IMG/VR virus record: IMGVR_UViG_3300024346_000177
Location: 1-40,460 of that record
Origin: a virus
Direction: 5' to 3' (one strand)
Length of the DNA: 40,460 bases
Part shown: one piece after another, positions 1-8,560 of the stretch
Layout of the letters: each line of letters opens with the position of its first letter
Position numbering within the stretch: position 1 is the first letter of the stretch
Position numbers and translations under genes: made by a program
The notes under the pieces: generated by a model
Databases searched by the model: none
What the model saw: only the letters and a program-made list of their open reading frames with translations
What the model was told of the DNA's origin: nothing

Positions 1-24
1 CAATACGTAATATATTTGGTGTAA
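1..24 (+). CDS. 3' end of an upstream gene (possible)
   Basis: Reading frame 1 runs from the window edge to a TAA at 22-24 and would encode the last residues QYVIYLV of a gene lying mostly outside the window. The stop sits two bases before the ATG of the next gene, which matches the tight packing elsewhere. The frame of the next gene is also open to the window edge, so this short stretch could instead be part of that gene. Confidence 0.3.
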   Translation, partial: QYVIYLV

Positions 25-26
25 TC

Positions 27-3000
27 ATGGCTAACGCAGATGTGTACATTAGATTATTAAAAGATGTACATACAAAATCGTTTGAGGCGTCATCAAAAAG
101 AAAAGACTTAGTTAACAACTATAGTAATGAATCTGAAGGTGATAACATTTATCCTTGGCCTGAAATTAGAAAAATTACATCAAATAAACAAAGTGTTATT
201 GCATATCCTGGTGATTCAGATTTAAGGGCAATATTACGTGCTGATGATAAAACAATGTGGCCTGAAGTTGATTTTATTGAAAACTACCAATCAGTTGCGA
301 CAAAGAGAACTGACCCATTGGCAGAAAAAGAAGGTGGAGTGGGTGCGATTAATTATGTATTTGAAAGTAATTCACCCGATATTAATTTAAATAAAACCGC
401 GACATTATTTCAAATTGAAAGTAGTCAACCATACATGGATAAATCTATGGCAGGATTACTTTTTGAGATATTTGAAAGAGCAAGGTATTCAACATTGTTG
501 GATTCATATAATAGTCAAACCATAATTGAGTTGGCAAATAATGAATTTGATAATTTACAAAAAATATTAGAAGAAGATTTTGATATTGTTGATATAATGA
601 AAACCATCAACAGTGCATCAACATTGACTGATTATATGTTATCATTTTCACCATTTGATAGATATCCATATTTCCAAGATAAATTACCAACAATACCATA
701 TATAAAAAATTTGGAGGAGTTTCCGTTTAAAATATCTCAATACAATATTGATTCAAATCCGTCAAGAAATGAAAATTATACTAAATTAATTGAAGAATTA
801 AAAAACTATCAACCTGAGAGTTATAGAAAAAACATATATCCATTTAATTCTAGTCTTTATTTAAATTATTTAAATAAAACAGATTATAATTTAGACGATT
901 TAAATTTAAGAAACATTACTAATGTTGATACAACAGAAGGTTTAGTAAGTACTTCACGTAATTCTGAAATGTGGATTAAGTCTGGATATACTAAGAATTT
1001 ATTTTTACAAAATTTTAATATTACACAAAGTAATGGTAAAACTAACATTCTAAACACGCCATATTTTCACAAACAACTTTATACGGATTTTAAAAAAAGT
1101 AGTCCATTAGGAAAATATTCGGGTTCGGCATATCTTTTATTAAATTCTTTACCATTTAAAGATTTAGAAGATAAAGTACTTCAGGACCAAACAAGAATGT
1201 CGAGTTTATTTAAAGAAATTGGTGCGTCTCATTATGTACCATATCATTTAATGTTAAAGTGGGGTTCAATATATCATAGATATAAAAAGAAAATTTTAGA
1301 AGACGTTGATATACTATCAGGTTTTTTAACAAACAATATTACACAACCAATTAGTGGAAGTACTCTTTTTGATTATGGAGTTGGAAGTACATACACTATA
1401 AATTCAGAATCAATTACTCATTCATCTAGTAAACATATTGGATTACATCCTTTTTATGATTCAATATTTCATCAAATAGTAAACAATTACGCAATATCTG
1501 ATACGGGTTCTACAATTTTTAATGCAAATGTAACCGGTGGAACTATAAATGCTAAAACCGAAACTTATGGTGATGGTATAAAGTATTACACCACATTTGT
1601 TAATAATTCAAAAACAGATCCTGACCTTTACAAATATTATACCTTATTACCTTCAGTAGGTGGTAACCCAAAAGAAAGTGCACCTTATAGTGTTTCGGAA
1701 TACAATTCAAAAATACAATCAAGTTTTAGAGTTGTTTGGGTTGACGATGATATTAAAACAACAGATTATAGTGGAGCAACTTTTCCAAGTTATAATCAAT
1801 ATGTTAAATCATATGTTAGTGGAACCATCAAAACAGATGATAATAAATTTGGATTAAGTTCAGACTATAGAAAAGTGATGGATTTAATTGGAACTTTTAG
1901 TCCATCAATATTAGATGAATTTGAATCTTGTTTTATAGAATTTTCAACAGAGAAAGTTAATGAAGAAATACCTTATCACAAATTTCCACCGTATACGGGA
2001 ACAACAAAGGAGGTTTACACATTAAAATATGATAAGTTTCAAGATTTATTAAAAGAAATTGTTACTGTACCAATAGACACCCAAACCGACCCGGCCGATT
2101 CTGGTGAGTTAATTAAAAGTTTAAAAACTAAACAATTAACTAAATTAGAATTAATAACTGCAGAAATGTTAAAGGCTGATAATTTAATCAAATTAACAAT
2201 GGGTAATCCAAAAGAGATTAACCCACATGTTTGGTATGGTTTGGCTAAATTTGATAATGTTAACACATTTAATTATGGAACATATAATTTAACAACACAA
2301 TCAGGAGATACAAAATATGTGGAATTATATGTTGGACCATATGTAAGCGGAACCTCTATTAATAACGAATATTTAAATTTTTTCAAAGATTTAAATATTG
2401 AACTTAGTGAAAGTAATGTTCTTCAATTTAGACCATTAATACTAATATATGCTGGTTATATTAAAAATGGAGGTACAAATACGTTAACCGCATTTAGAAC
2501 ATATCTTACAGATAATGTACTAACCAAAGCATCGGATAGATTGTCAATTTATTTAGTACAGTTAATTGGAAAATTTAGTTCATTAAAAACAAAAGAAAAT
2601 AAAAATCAATTAACTGTTTTTAGTGGATTTAATGATCAAATCCTAAAACTTGAAGAATATAATTATTTTAAAACATTTAATGATAAATGGGTTTCAGGTA
2701 ATTCATTAGGTAGTAGGTCATTAATGGAAGAATTCTTATTCTTTGATAAGGCGAACAAAGATATTGGTGACGTTGCATATATAAGTTTGGAAAAATTATT
2801 ACCATTAGATGACCGTAAAAATGATAAGGCAAATTTATATGGTGTAATATCCATGTTAATTCAAGGAACGGGTTTTGACATGAGAGCATTACCTGCATAT
2901 ATTAATTTTTATGGAACTAACGTTAATGGTAAATCTAAAACAACATCTTCTAAAAAAGTCGCAGAAAATTTGTTTGGAACATTTTTAGATGTTGATTACC

Positions 3001-4307
3001 AAGAATCATCACCAAAAATTATTATTCAATATACAGGACCTACATCAAAAAGATTGGAGTTGTCTGACATTGAGGCAAAAGAAAATAAATTTAAAAACGA
3101 TAGTGGTAACTTATTTGCAAACGCACAAAGTCCACTTGTTGTAACAATAGATGCTGGTAACCAAGTCGGTGATTTATATAAATCAAATAAGGTGGTTGCT
3201 TTTGAAGTAAGTGTTGGGGATGAAAATCAAGCATTATTTAAAGGAGTTCAACTTGACCAATCATCTCAAAGAGAAACAACTGAATCCATGGCGGCAACTG
3301 AAAATTTAGGTCGTTCAGAATCGGGTGCTGGTGTTTATCAATTAGACACAAGTTTGTTTGATATATATAGATTGAGATCATATACTTGTGAGGTAACGAT
3401 GATGGGTAATGTAATGATACAACCAACAATGTATTTCTATTTGAAGAACATACCAATGTTTAGAGGTTCATATTGGATAACCGAAGTTTCACATAATATA
3501 AAACCTGGTAATATATCAACCGTATTTAAAGGAACAAGAATACCATACACTTCTTTACCTGACCCAAAAGATTCTTTCTTATCAAGTTACAGAGTGTTAT
3601 TTGATAAAATTACCAAGGCGGCTCAAAATAGAGTTAAGGAAGAAAATTTAGTATTATCAGGAGATACAAAAACTGAAAAAATACTTAATACGGAGAACGG
3701 ATCACTAATTATTGATATGGGTGACCCTAAAGTTGCACCTAAAGGAGAAAAATTACAATCCACATCAGGAGTTAATGAATTTGGAGTTAATTGGGGTGGT
3801 AGAAACGGTGAAAAATATATTCAAGAAGTTGAATATAACGGTACCAAATATCTTAGGGCAATTGCTTGTGTTATGGGTGGTAAAAATTACGAACCAGCTT
3901 ATGACATTGAAATGGGAATTATAAATCGAATCACCACTAAAACGGTAAAATCGGGTGTAGTTGAAAGACCGGGTAAAATATATTGGCAAGACATAAAGGA
4001 TAACAAAAAAAATCAATTCTATTCAATGAAGTTTGATTTATCATCGTCTTATCCAAGTTTAATTATAAGTGCTGAAACAACATTTGTAAACCCAAATGGT
4101 AAAACACCTAAAACGATTACAGTTAAACCATTACAAAATCAATACCCAACCGACAATGTCGAAATTAGACCTGACAATATATGGGGTCCAATTAATAGAG
4201 GACCAAATGTCGCTGGTTTTGGTGTTTCTTTATCCAAGAAATTAATGACTGATTTAGGGTTAACTGATGGTCAAGTTGTTTATTTTACAATGAAGAAGGG
4301 ATATTAA
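27..4307 (+). CDS. very large tail/baseplate-hub-like structural protein (1426 aa)
   Basis: This is probably a virion tail protein. I do not recognise most of its length. Residues about 1115-1175 look like the end of a baseplate-hub or tail-tip domain (T4 gp27, late-control gpD, XkdQ, VgrG type): a 'MGNxxIQPxxYFYL' strand is followed by 'FRGSYWITEVSHNIKPG' and a final 'STVFKGTRIP' strand. That pattern is usual where the hub folds around the tail tube. The C-terminal part (about 1240-1426) forms a separate beta-rich region ending in 'GQVVYFTMKKGY'. No signal peptide or membrane segment is seen. The chosen ATG at 27 follows a possible upstream stop at 22-24, but the frame is open to the window edge, so the real start could lie upstream. 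It is far longer than typical hub proteins, which suggests a fusion or insertion. The tail role is moderately supported; the exact subunit is inference. Confidence 0.6.
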   Translation: MANADVYIRLLKDVHTKSFEASSKRKDLVNNYSNESEGDNIYPWPEIRKITSNKQSVIAYPGDSDLRAILRADDKTMWPEVDFIENYQSVATKRTDPLAEKEGGVGAINYVFESNSPDINLNKTATLFQIESSQPYMDKSMAGLLFEIFERARYSTLLDSYNSQTIIELANNEFDNLQKILEEDFDIVDIMKTINSASTLTDYMLSFSPFDRYPYFQDKLPTIPYIKNLEEFPFKISQYNIDSNPSRNENYTKLIEELKNYQPESYRKNIYPFNSSLYLNYLNKTDYNLDDLNLRNITNVDTTEGLVSTSRNSEMWIKSGYTKNLFLQNFNITQSNGKTNILNTPYFHKQLYTDFKKSSPLGKYSGSAYLLLNSLPFKDLEDKVLQDQTRMSSLFKEIGASHYVPYHLMLKWGSIYHRYKKKILEDVDILSGFLTNNITQPISGSTLFDYGVGSTYTINSESITHSSSKHIGLHPFYDSIFHQIVNNYAISDTGSTIFNANVTGGTINAKTETYGDGIKYYTTFVNNSKTDPDLYKYYTLLPSVGGNPKESAPYSVSEYNSKIQSSFRVVWVDDDIKTTDYSGATFPSYNQYVKSYVSGTIKTDDNKFGLSSDYRKVMDLIGTFSPSILDEFESCFIEFSTEKVNEEIPYHKFPPYTGTTKEVYTLKYDKFQDLLKEIVTVPIDTQTDPADSGELIKSLKTKQLTKLELITAEMLKADNLIKLTMGNPKEINPHVWYGLAKFDNVNTFNYGTYNLTTQSGDTKYVELYVGPYVSGTSINNEYLNFFKDLNIELSESNVLQFRPLILIYAGYIKNGGTNTLTAFRTYLTDNVLTKASDRLSIYLVQLIGKFSSLKTKENKNQLTVFSGFNDQILKLEEYNYFKTFNDKWVSGNSLGSRSLMEEFLFFDKANKDIGDVAYISLEKLLPLDDRKNDKANLYGVISMLIQGTGFDMRALPAYINFYGTNVNGKSKTTSSKKVAENLFGTFLDVDYQESSPKIIIQYTGPTSKRLELSDIEAKENKFKNDSGNLFANAQSPLVVTIDAGNQVGDLYKSNKVVAFEVSVGDENQALFKGVQLDQSSQRETTESMAATENLGRSESGAGVYQLDTSLFDIYRLRSYTCEVTMMGNVMIQPTMYFYLKNIPMFRGSYWITEVSHNIKPGNISTVFKGTRIPYTSLPDPKDSFLSSYRVLFDKITKAAQNRVKEENLVLSGDTKTEKILNTENGSLIIDMGDPKVAPKGEKLQSTSGVNEFGVNWGGRNGEKYIQEVEYNGTKYLRAIACVMGGKNYEPAYDIEMGIINRITTKTVKSGVVERPGKIYWQDIKDNKKNQFYSMKFDLSSSYPSLIISAETTFVNPNGKTPKTITVKPLQNQYPTDNVEIRPDNIWGPINRGPNVAGFGVSLSKKLMTDLGLTDGQVVYFTMKKGY

Positions 4308-4326
4308 TAATAATTGAGATATTTAT

Positions 4327-4533
4327 ATGAATATGAGAAATAATTTAGATAACACAATAGACAATTTTTTAACACCTAAAAACGTTAAAAAAGTTTCCCA
4401 TGACGGAATGGAAAGGGAAGAATGTGATATGGTAACAGGAGAATGTTACACTATCAGAGAAAAAGACGGAATCGTTGAAAGAATAAATAAAAGATATATT
4501 ACCGATGACGGTAGACAATTATTACAAGATTAA
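4327..4533 (+). CDS. small hypothetical protein (68 aa)
   Basis: I do not recognise this charged 68-residue protein. It has two cysteines in a 'EECDMVTGECYTI' segment (about residues 36-48), a mostly polar composition, and no membrane segment. It lies 19 bases after the hub-like gene and 3 bases before the next gene, so it is very likely co-transcribed with both. Met1 (4327) and Met3 (4333) are both possible starts. An AT-rich TATTTATA overlaps the first ATG. Confidence 0.6.
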   Translation: MNMRNNLDNTIDNFLTPKNVKKVSHDGMEREECDMVTGECYTIREKDGIVERINKRYITDDGRQLLQD

Positions 4534-4536
4534 GCC

Positions 4537-5187
4537 ATGTTAGAACAAAAACTACAAGAAGAATTAAATCGTTACAAAGCCATCAATAGATATGGTAAAA
4601 CGATGATAATGGAACAAGATGCTCTTGGTGGTGAATTACCTCCACCTGCAGACCCTGCGGCTGCACCTGCTGACCCAGCGGCATTACCTACAGATGTTCC
4701 AGCTGCAGATCCTGCAATGGACCCTATGGCTGACGCAGGAGCGGCACCAGCATTACCTGAAGGTGATACTACAGAGGAAATTGATATTACTGATTTAGTC
4801 GATATGACTAAGAGTATCAAAAAAGATATTGAAACTAATAAACAAGACCACGGTGCGGTTGTAAGTAAAATGGACGATGTGTTTACCAAATTAGGTGACT
4901 TAGAACAAAAACTTGCTCAAATGGACCAAGTTATGGCTAAAATTGACCAATTAGGCACTCAAGTTCAACAGATGAAACCTGAAACTCCAGTTGAGAAATT
5001 AGAAATGAGATCTTTAGATTCATATCCATTCAACGAAAAACCACAAGAATTTTTCGCTCACAAACAAGGTGAAATGAGACAAAGTGGTAAGAACGAATAT
5101 ATCTTAACTAAAGACGAGGTAAGCAATTACTCTCCTGACCAAGTTAAAACATCTTTTAATCCAACACCTGATGAATATCAATTCTAA
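4537..5187 (+). CDS. Pro/Ala-rich coiled-coil protein of unknown function (216 aa)
   Basis: The protein has three visible parts. A short helical N-terminus spans about residues 1-28. A Pro/Ala/Asp-rich low-complexity stretch (about 34-75) is built from repeated 'ADPAA'-like units. A heptad-bearing helix (about 80-150) follows, with regularly spaced Ile/Leu/Met as in 'DLEQKLAQMDQVMAKIDQL', and likely forms a coiled coil. The C-terminal 60 residues are polar and end in 'PDEYQF'. The design, flexible linker plus oligomerising helix, suits a virion or scaffold-type protein, but no function can be assigned. Its last 17 bases overlap the start of the Dps-like gene, which suggests translational coupling. 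The Pro/Ala-rich stretch uses more GC-rich codons than its neighbours because of its amino acid content. Confidence 0.7.
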   Translation: MLEQKLQEELNRYKAINRYGKTMIMEQDALGGELPPPADPAAAPADPAALPTDVPAADPAMDPMADAGAAPALPEGDTTEEIDITDLVDMTKSIKKDIETNKQDHGAVVSKMDDVFTKLGDLEQKLAQMDQVMAKIDQLGTQVQQMKPETPVEKLEMRSLDSYPFNEKPQEFFAHKQGEMRQSGKNEYILTKDEVSNYSPDQVKTSFNPTPDEYQF

Positions 5188-5542
5188 TATAAATTTTTTA
5201 TTAGGGTTAAGTGCTCAGTTAAAGGTGATGCATTGGCAAACTAAAGGTTATTCAAGACATCAAGCTTTTGGTAGTACGTATGACACTTTGAGTGATTTAA
5301 CGGATACTTTCGTTGAAGTTGCAATGGGAAAATATGGTCGTTTTAAGTTAGATGATGAGACAAATACAATAACATTAGTTAATTTATCAGAGTTAAAACC
5401 TGAGGAAATGGTTAATACTGTGAAAAATGCTCTTATCCAATACAGCGAACAATTTGAACCAACCGATACGGACATTTTAAACATTAGAGATGAAATGTTG
5501 GGTTTATTTAACAAATTATCATATCTATTAACTTTAGAATAA
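5171..5542 (+). CDS. short Dps/ferritin-like protein (123 aa)
   Basis: The N-terminal half resembles the first two helices of Dps (ferritin-like, iron-binding DNA-protection) proteins: 'LKVMHWQTKG' followed by a helix containing 'DLTDTFVEVAMG'. His21, His30, Asp45 and Glu49 fall close to the Dps metal ligands. The His30-Asp45 spacing (15) and Asp45-Glu49 spacing (4) equal those of E. coli Dps H63-D78-E82. At 123 residues it is shorter than usual Dps (about 160), and the second helix pair is reduced. Proteins of this type (DUF5856-like, from memory) occur in large T4-like phages. The start overlaps the preceding gene by 17 bases, and a terminator follows 28 bases after the stop. Iron or DNA binding is inferred, not shown. 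Confidence 0.65.
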   Translation: MNINSNINFLLGLSAQLKVMHWQTKGYSRHQAFGSTYDTLSDLTDTFVEVAMGKYGRFKLDDETNTITLVNLSELKPEEMVNTVKNALIQYSEQFEPTDTDILNIRDEMLGLFNKLSYLLTLE

Positions 5543-5570
5543 TATTTCAAAACATTTTTAAAAATAATTG

Positions 5571-5598
5571 AACCGGATTTCTTAATTCGGTTTTTTTT
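5571..5598 (+). terminator. intrinsic terminator after the Dps-like gene
   Basis: A 9-bp stem (5571-5579 with 5584-5592, one G-U pair) and a 4-base loop run into eight T residues (5591-5598). It ends the transcription unit that starts upstream of the window and separates it from the SSB-led replication block. Confidence 0.85.
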
Positions 5599-5630
5599 AT
5601 TTATATTTTACTATAACAGTTTTATAAATA
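5598..5630 (+). promoter_or_regulatory. candidate promoter region upstream of SSB
   Basis: The 45 bases between the terminator and the SSB ATG carry TATTTATA (5598-5605) and TATAAATA (5623-5630). TATAAATA is identical to the T4 late -10 element. A new transcript must start somewhere after the terminator, so a promoter here is expected. Which element is used is inference. There is no Shine-Dalgarno sequence before the ATG at 5644, only A/T-rich sequence. Confidence 0.4.
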
Positions 5631-5643
5631 AAAATTTTTAATT

Positions 5644-6492
5644 ATGTCAACATTTGATGCAGTACTAGCACAGTACGAGAAAAACAAAAATGCCACAAGT
5701 GGCAATTCTAACAAAATGTCCTCAGAGGACAGAATGAAGCGTTATTTCACTACCGTATTACCTAAGGGTTCTAAGGGAGAAGAAAGACGTATTCGTATTT
5801 TACCTACAAAAGATGGTGGTTCACCATTTGTTGAGGTTTATTTCCACGAAGTTCAAGTGGATGGAAAATGGGTTAAATTATATGACCCTAAACAAGAAGG
5901 AAAACGTTCACCATTGAACGAAGTTCAAGAAGCTTTAATGGCTACAGGTGTTGAGGCAGATAGAGAAACTGCTCGTCAATATCGTTCTCGTAAATTCTAT
6001 ATCGTAAAAGTTATAGATAGAGACCACGAAAATGATGGTGTTAAATTTTGGAGATTTAAACACAACGCAAAGGGTGACGGTATCTTAGACAAAGTATTCC
6101 CAATCTTCCGTAACAAAGGTGATATTACTGACCCTGAAAAAGGACGTGATATGATTTTATCTTTAACACTAACTAAAGCTGGTACAGGTAAAGAATACAC
6201 AGTAATCAATTCAGTTATTCCTGAAGATGCGGGTCCGTTACATGCTGATTCTAACGTGGCGAAAGCTTGGTTAGATGATGAATTAACTTGGTCTGATGTT
6301 TACTCTAAGAAAGGTGAAGATTATTTAGAAATGGTTGCAAGAGGTGAAGTTCCACGTTGGGATTCTAATCAAAACAAATTTGTTTCAAGTAATAACATTA
6401 CTGACGAAGAGACAATTTCAGCACCTAAAAAATCTACTCCTGTGGTTGACCCACAAGAAGATGAAGAGGTAGATTCAGAATTACCATTCTAA
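5644..6492 (+). CDS. 32: single-stranded DNA-binding protein, gp32-like
   Basis: This protein likely coats single-stranded DNA during replication and recombination, partnering the UvsX and helicase encoded just downstream. The N-terminal region (about 1-35) is polar and basic, as in the cooperative arm of T4 gp32. The core (about 35-200) carries the aromatic/basic pattern of the phage OB-fold family, for example 'EERRIRILPTKDGG' and 'KFYIVKVIDRDHEND'. The C-terminal 45 residues are acidic and end in DSELPF. Length (282 aa) is close to T4 gp32 (301 aa). It has no cysteine at all, so the gp32 zinc ribbon is missing. The DSELPF tip resembles the DDDIPF/DDDLPF tail of bacterial SSB rather than the T4 tail. 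It is the first gene after a terminator and is followed by a strong hairpin before uvsX. Confidence 0.85.
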   Translation: MSTFDAVLAQYEKNKNATSGNSNKMSSEDRMKRYFTTVLPKGSKGEERRIRILPTKDGGSPFVEVYFHEVQVDGKWVKLYDPKQEGKRSPLNEVQEALMATGVEADRETARQYRSRKFYIVKVIDRDHENDGVKFWRFKHNAKGDGILDKVFPIFRNKGDITDPEKGRDMILSLTLTKAGTGKEYTVINSVIPEDAGPLHADSNVAKAWLDDELTWSDVYSKKGEDYLEMVARGEVPRWDSNQNKFVSSNNITDEETISAPKKSTPVVDPQEDEEVDSELPF

Positions 6493-6501
6493 TTAATTTA
6501 T

Positions 6502-6531
6502 GATGTTCCCGACACCAATGTCGGGAACATC
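6502..6531 (+). promoter_or_regulatory. perfect 13-bp hairpin between SSB and uvsX
   Basis: Bases 6502-6514 and 6519-6531 are exact inverted repeats around a 4-base loop (ccaa). The stem is GC-richer than its surroundings. It is followed by cttt and then an A-run, so it lacks the usual U-tract. It lies 9 bases after the SSB stop and 16 bases before the uvsX ATG at 6548. It could be a partial terminator, an mRNA 3'-end stabiliser giving more SSB than UvsX, or a translational control element. Confidence 0.75.
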
Positions 6532-6547
6532 CTTTAAAAACAAAAAC

Positions 6548-7528
6548 ATGGCAGGTATAAAAAAGACTGATTTTTCAGCAATTAAAAAAAAGTTCTCAAA
6601 AGAGGCAGAATATAAACCAGACCGTTTTTTCGATTTGGGTGATGCTTTCTTAGATGCAACAGGAATTCCTGGCCCCGCAATGGGTCACATCAATATGTTA
6701 TTAGGACATAGTGATACGGGTAAAACAACAGCACTTGTAAAGTCAGCTGTAGATGCTCAAAAGAAAGGTATTGTTCCTGTATTTGTAATTACAGAACAAA
6801 AATGGAGTTGGGACCATGCAGAATTAATGGGTTTCAATAAAGATGGTGATTATCTTTTTAATAGTGATTTCGAGTACATCGAACAAATCACAGAGTATAT
6901 TAATGAATTATTAGATGCTCAAGAAAAGGGAGACTTACCTCACGATTTATTAATACTTTGGGATTCAGTAGGTTCAGTTCCTTGTAAAATGACTTACGAT
7001 GGTAAAGGTGGTAAACAACACAATGCGTCGGTATTAGCCGATAAAATTGGAATGGGTATCAACCAACGTATTTCAGGGTCAAGAAGGACAGATAAACCTT
7101 ATACAAACACATTAATCATTGTTAATCAACCTTGGGTAGAATTACCCGATAATCCTTTTGGACAACCTAAGATTAAAGCAAAAGGTGGAGAAGCAATTTG
7201 GTTAAACTCAAGTATTGTATTCTTATTTGGTAATCAAAAAGGTGCGGGTACAACTAAAATCTCAATCACTAAAGATAAGAGAAAAGTTAAAATTGCAACA
7301 AGAACAAAAATCTCTATCATGAAGAACCACATCAATGGTTTAGGATATGAGGATGGACGTATCTTGGTTACATCTCACGGATTTATGGGTGGAAGAGAAG
7401 AAGGAGAAGAAAAGAAATCTCTTGAAGAATACAAAAAAGAATGTGGAGAATACATCAGTAAGATGTTAGGTGTTAGTGTTACAGACATCGCAGACGTAGA
7501 AGTTGTAACAGAAGAGTCAGATCTATAA
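6548..7528 (+). CDS. uvsX: UvsX, RecA-like recombinase
   Basis: This is an ATP-dependent strand-exchange protein of recombination-dependent phage replication that works on SSB-coated DNA. Using the ATG at 6548 (326 aa), Walker A is GHSDTGKT at about residues 53-60 and Walker B is 'LLILWDS' at about 134-140. It is followed by RecA-core segments including 'LIIVNQPWVELP' (about 189-200) and 'KAKGGEAIWLNSS'. The length is about one fifth below T4 UvsX (391 aa). The C-terminus is Glu-rich. The longer reading frame starts at 6500, but those extra 16 codons fall inside the 13-bp hairpin, so 6548 is preferred. It lies between SSB and the RNase H-like gene in one operon. Confidence 0.93.
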   Translation: MAGIKKTDFSAIKKKFSKEAEYKPDRFFDLGDAFLDATGIPGPAMGHINMLLGHSDTGKTTALVKSAVDAQKKGIVPVFVITEQKWSWDHAELMGFNKDGDYLFNSDFEYIEQITEYINELLDAQEKGDLPHDLLILWDSVGSVPCKMTYDGKGGKQHNASVLADKIGMGINQRISGSRRTDKPYTNTLIIVNQPWVELPDNPFGQPKIKAKGGEAIWLNSSIVFLFGNQKGAGTTKISITKDKRKVKIATRTKISIMKNHINGLGYEDGRILVTSHGFMGGREEGEEKKSLEEYKKECGEYISKMLGVSVTDIADVEVVTEESDL

Positions 7529-7537
7529 AATTTTTAA

Positions 7538-8560
7538 ATGTCCGTTTTACTTGTTGATGGAGATAATTTACTTACGATTGGTTTCTATGGTGTCAAGAAT
7601 ATGTTCTATAGGGGACAACACATTGGAGGGATTTATCATTTTCTCAATACTCTTAGGAGAACGTTTGAGTTATATCACTTAGACAAGATAGTTGTATTTT
7701 GGGACGGATTTGAAGGTTCTCAAAATAGAAAAAAAATCTACGTTCATTATAAAGAAAATAGACGACAAAGACTTAGGACTGAAGAAGAATTAAGTTCATA
7801 CTCATACCAAAGAGAACGAGTTAAACAATATCTTGAAGAGTTATTTGTAAGACAAGGTGAGTATGAATTTTGTGAGACAGATGATAGTATTGCTTATTAC
7901 ACGCAAAATTCACCTAACGAAAAGAAAATCATTTATTCATCTGATGGAGATTTGACACAGTTAGTGTCAGACAATACGGAAATTTACAATCCGTCCCATC
8001 ACAAATTATACAAACAAAATGATACGATAGTTTACGACCACGAAGAAATCTTAATTGAAAACGTTAAGTTAGTAAAAATGATGTGTGGTGATTCCTCAGA
8101 CAACATCGCAGGAATTAAAGGAATGGGAGTAAAGAAATTTATATCTCTATTTCCCGAAATTAGAGCCGAAAAGATATCCGTTCAACAAGTTAAAGAAAGG
8201 GGTAATCTCCTTTTTGAACAGGACAAACACAACAAATTAATTGCAAATTTATTAACAGGAGTTACAAAGTACGGCGTATTCGGTGAAGAGTTCTTCGACG
8301 TAAACAATCGTATCGTTAGTTTGGATGAACCATTCTTAACTGACGAGGCTGAAGAAAATATTACATTGTTAATTAATGAACCATTAGACCCCGAAGGTCG
8401 GTCATATAAAAATACAATGAGAATGATGATGGAAGATGGATTGTTCAACGTATTACCAAAATCAGACGATGCGTGGACAAAATTTTTAAACCCATTTCTC
8501 CGTTTAACAAGAAAAGAAAAAAACAATAAAAAAACGATAAAAATCAAAAATTATGAGTAA
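7538..8560 (+). CDS. rnh: 5'-3' exonuclease / RNase H of the FEN family (T4 rnh-like)
   Basis: This likely removes RNA primers and 5' flaps during lagging-strand synthesis. The acidic catalytic set of the FEN/5' nuclease family is complete: Asp7 and Asp9 (VDGDN), Asp56 (FWDG), Glu113, Asp115 and Asp116 (ETDDS), Asp136 and Asp138 (SSDGDL), and Asp185 and Asp188 (GDSSDN). A helix-hairpin-helix-like 'GIKGMGVKK' (about 192-200) follows. Length (340 aa) is near T4 RNase H (305 aa). The last 30 residues are strongly Lys-rich. The ATG at 7538 follows A/T-rich sequence without a Shine-Dalgarno motif. The gene overlaps the next by 8 bases, which suggests translational coupling. A stand-alone 5' exonuclease activity is the main alternative. 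Confidence 0.88.
   Translation: MSVLLVDGDNLLTIGFYGVKNMFYRGQHIGGIYHFLNTLRRTFELYHLDKIVVFWDGFEGSQNRKKIYVHYKENRRQRLRTEEELSSYSYQRERVKQYLEELFVRQGEYEFCETDDSIAYYTQNSPNEKKIIYSSDGDLTQLVSDNTEIYNPSHHKLYKQNDTIVYDHEEILIENVKLVKMMCGDSSDNIAGIKGMGVKKFISLFPEIRAEKISVQQVKERGNLLFEQDKHNKLIANLLTGVTKYGVFGEEFFDVNNRIVSLDEPFLTDEAEENITLLINEPLDPEGRSYKNTMRMMMEDGLFNVLPKSDDAWTKFLNPFLRLTRKEKNNKKTIKIKNYE

Noticed and set aside
4572-4889. Minus-strand frame of 105 codons opposite the Pro/Ala-rich gene
   Set aside because: It is an artefact of the GC-rich Pro/Ala codons on the + strand and overlaps a convincing plus-strand gene.
6500-6547. UvsX start at ATG 6500
   Set aside because: The extra 16 codons are encoded by the perfect hairpin and do not resemble a RecA/UvsX N-terminus.
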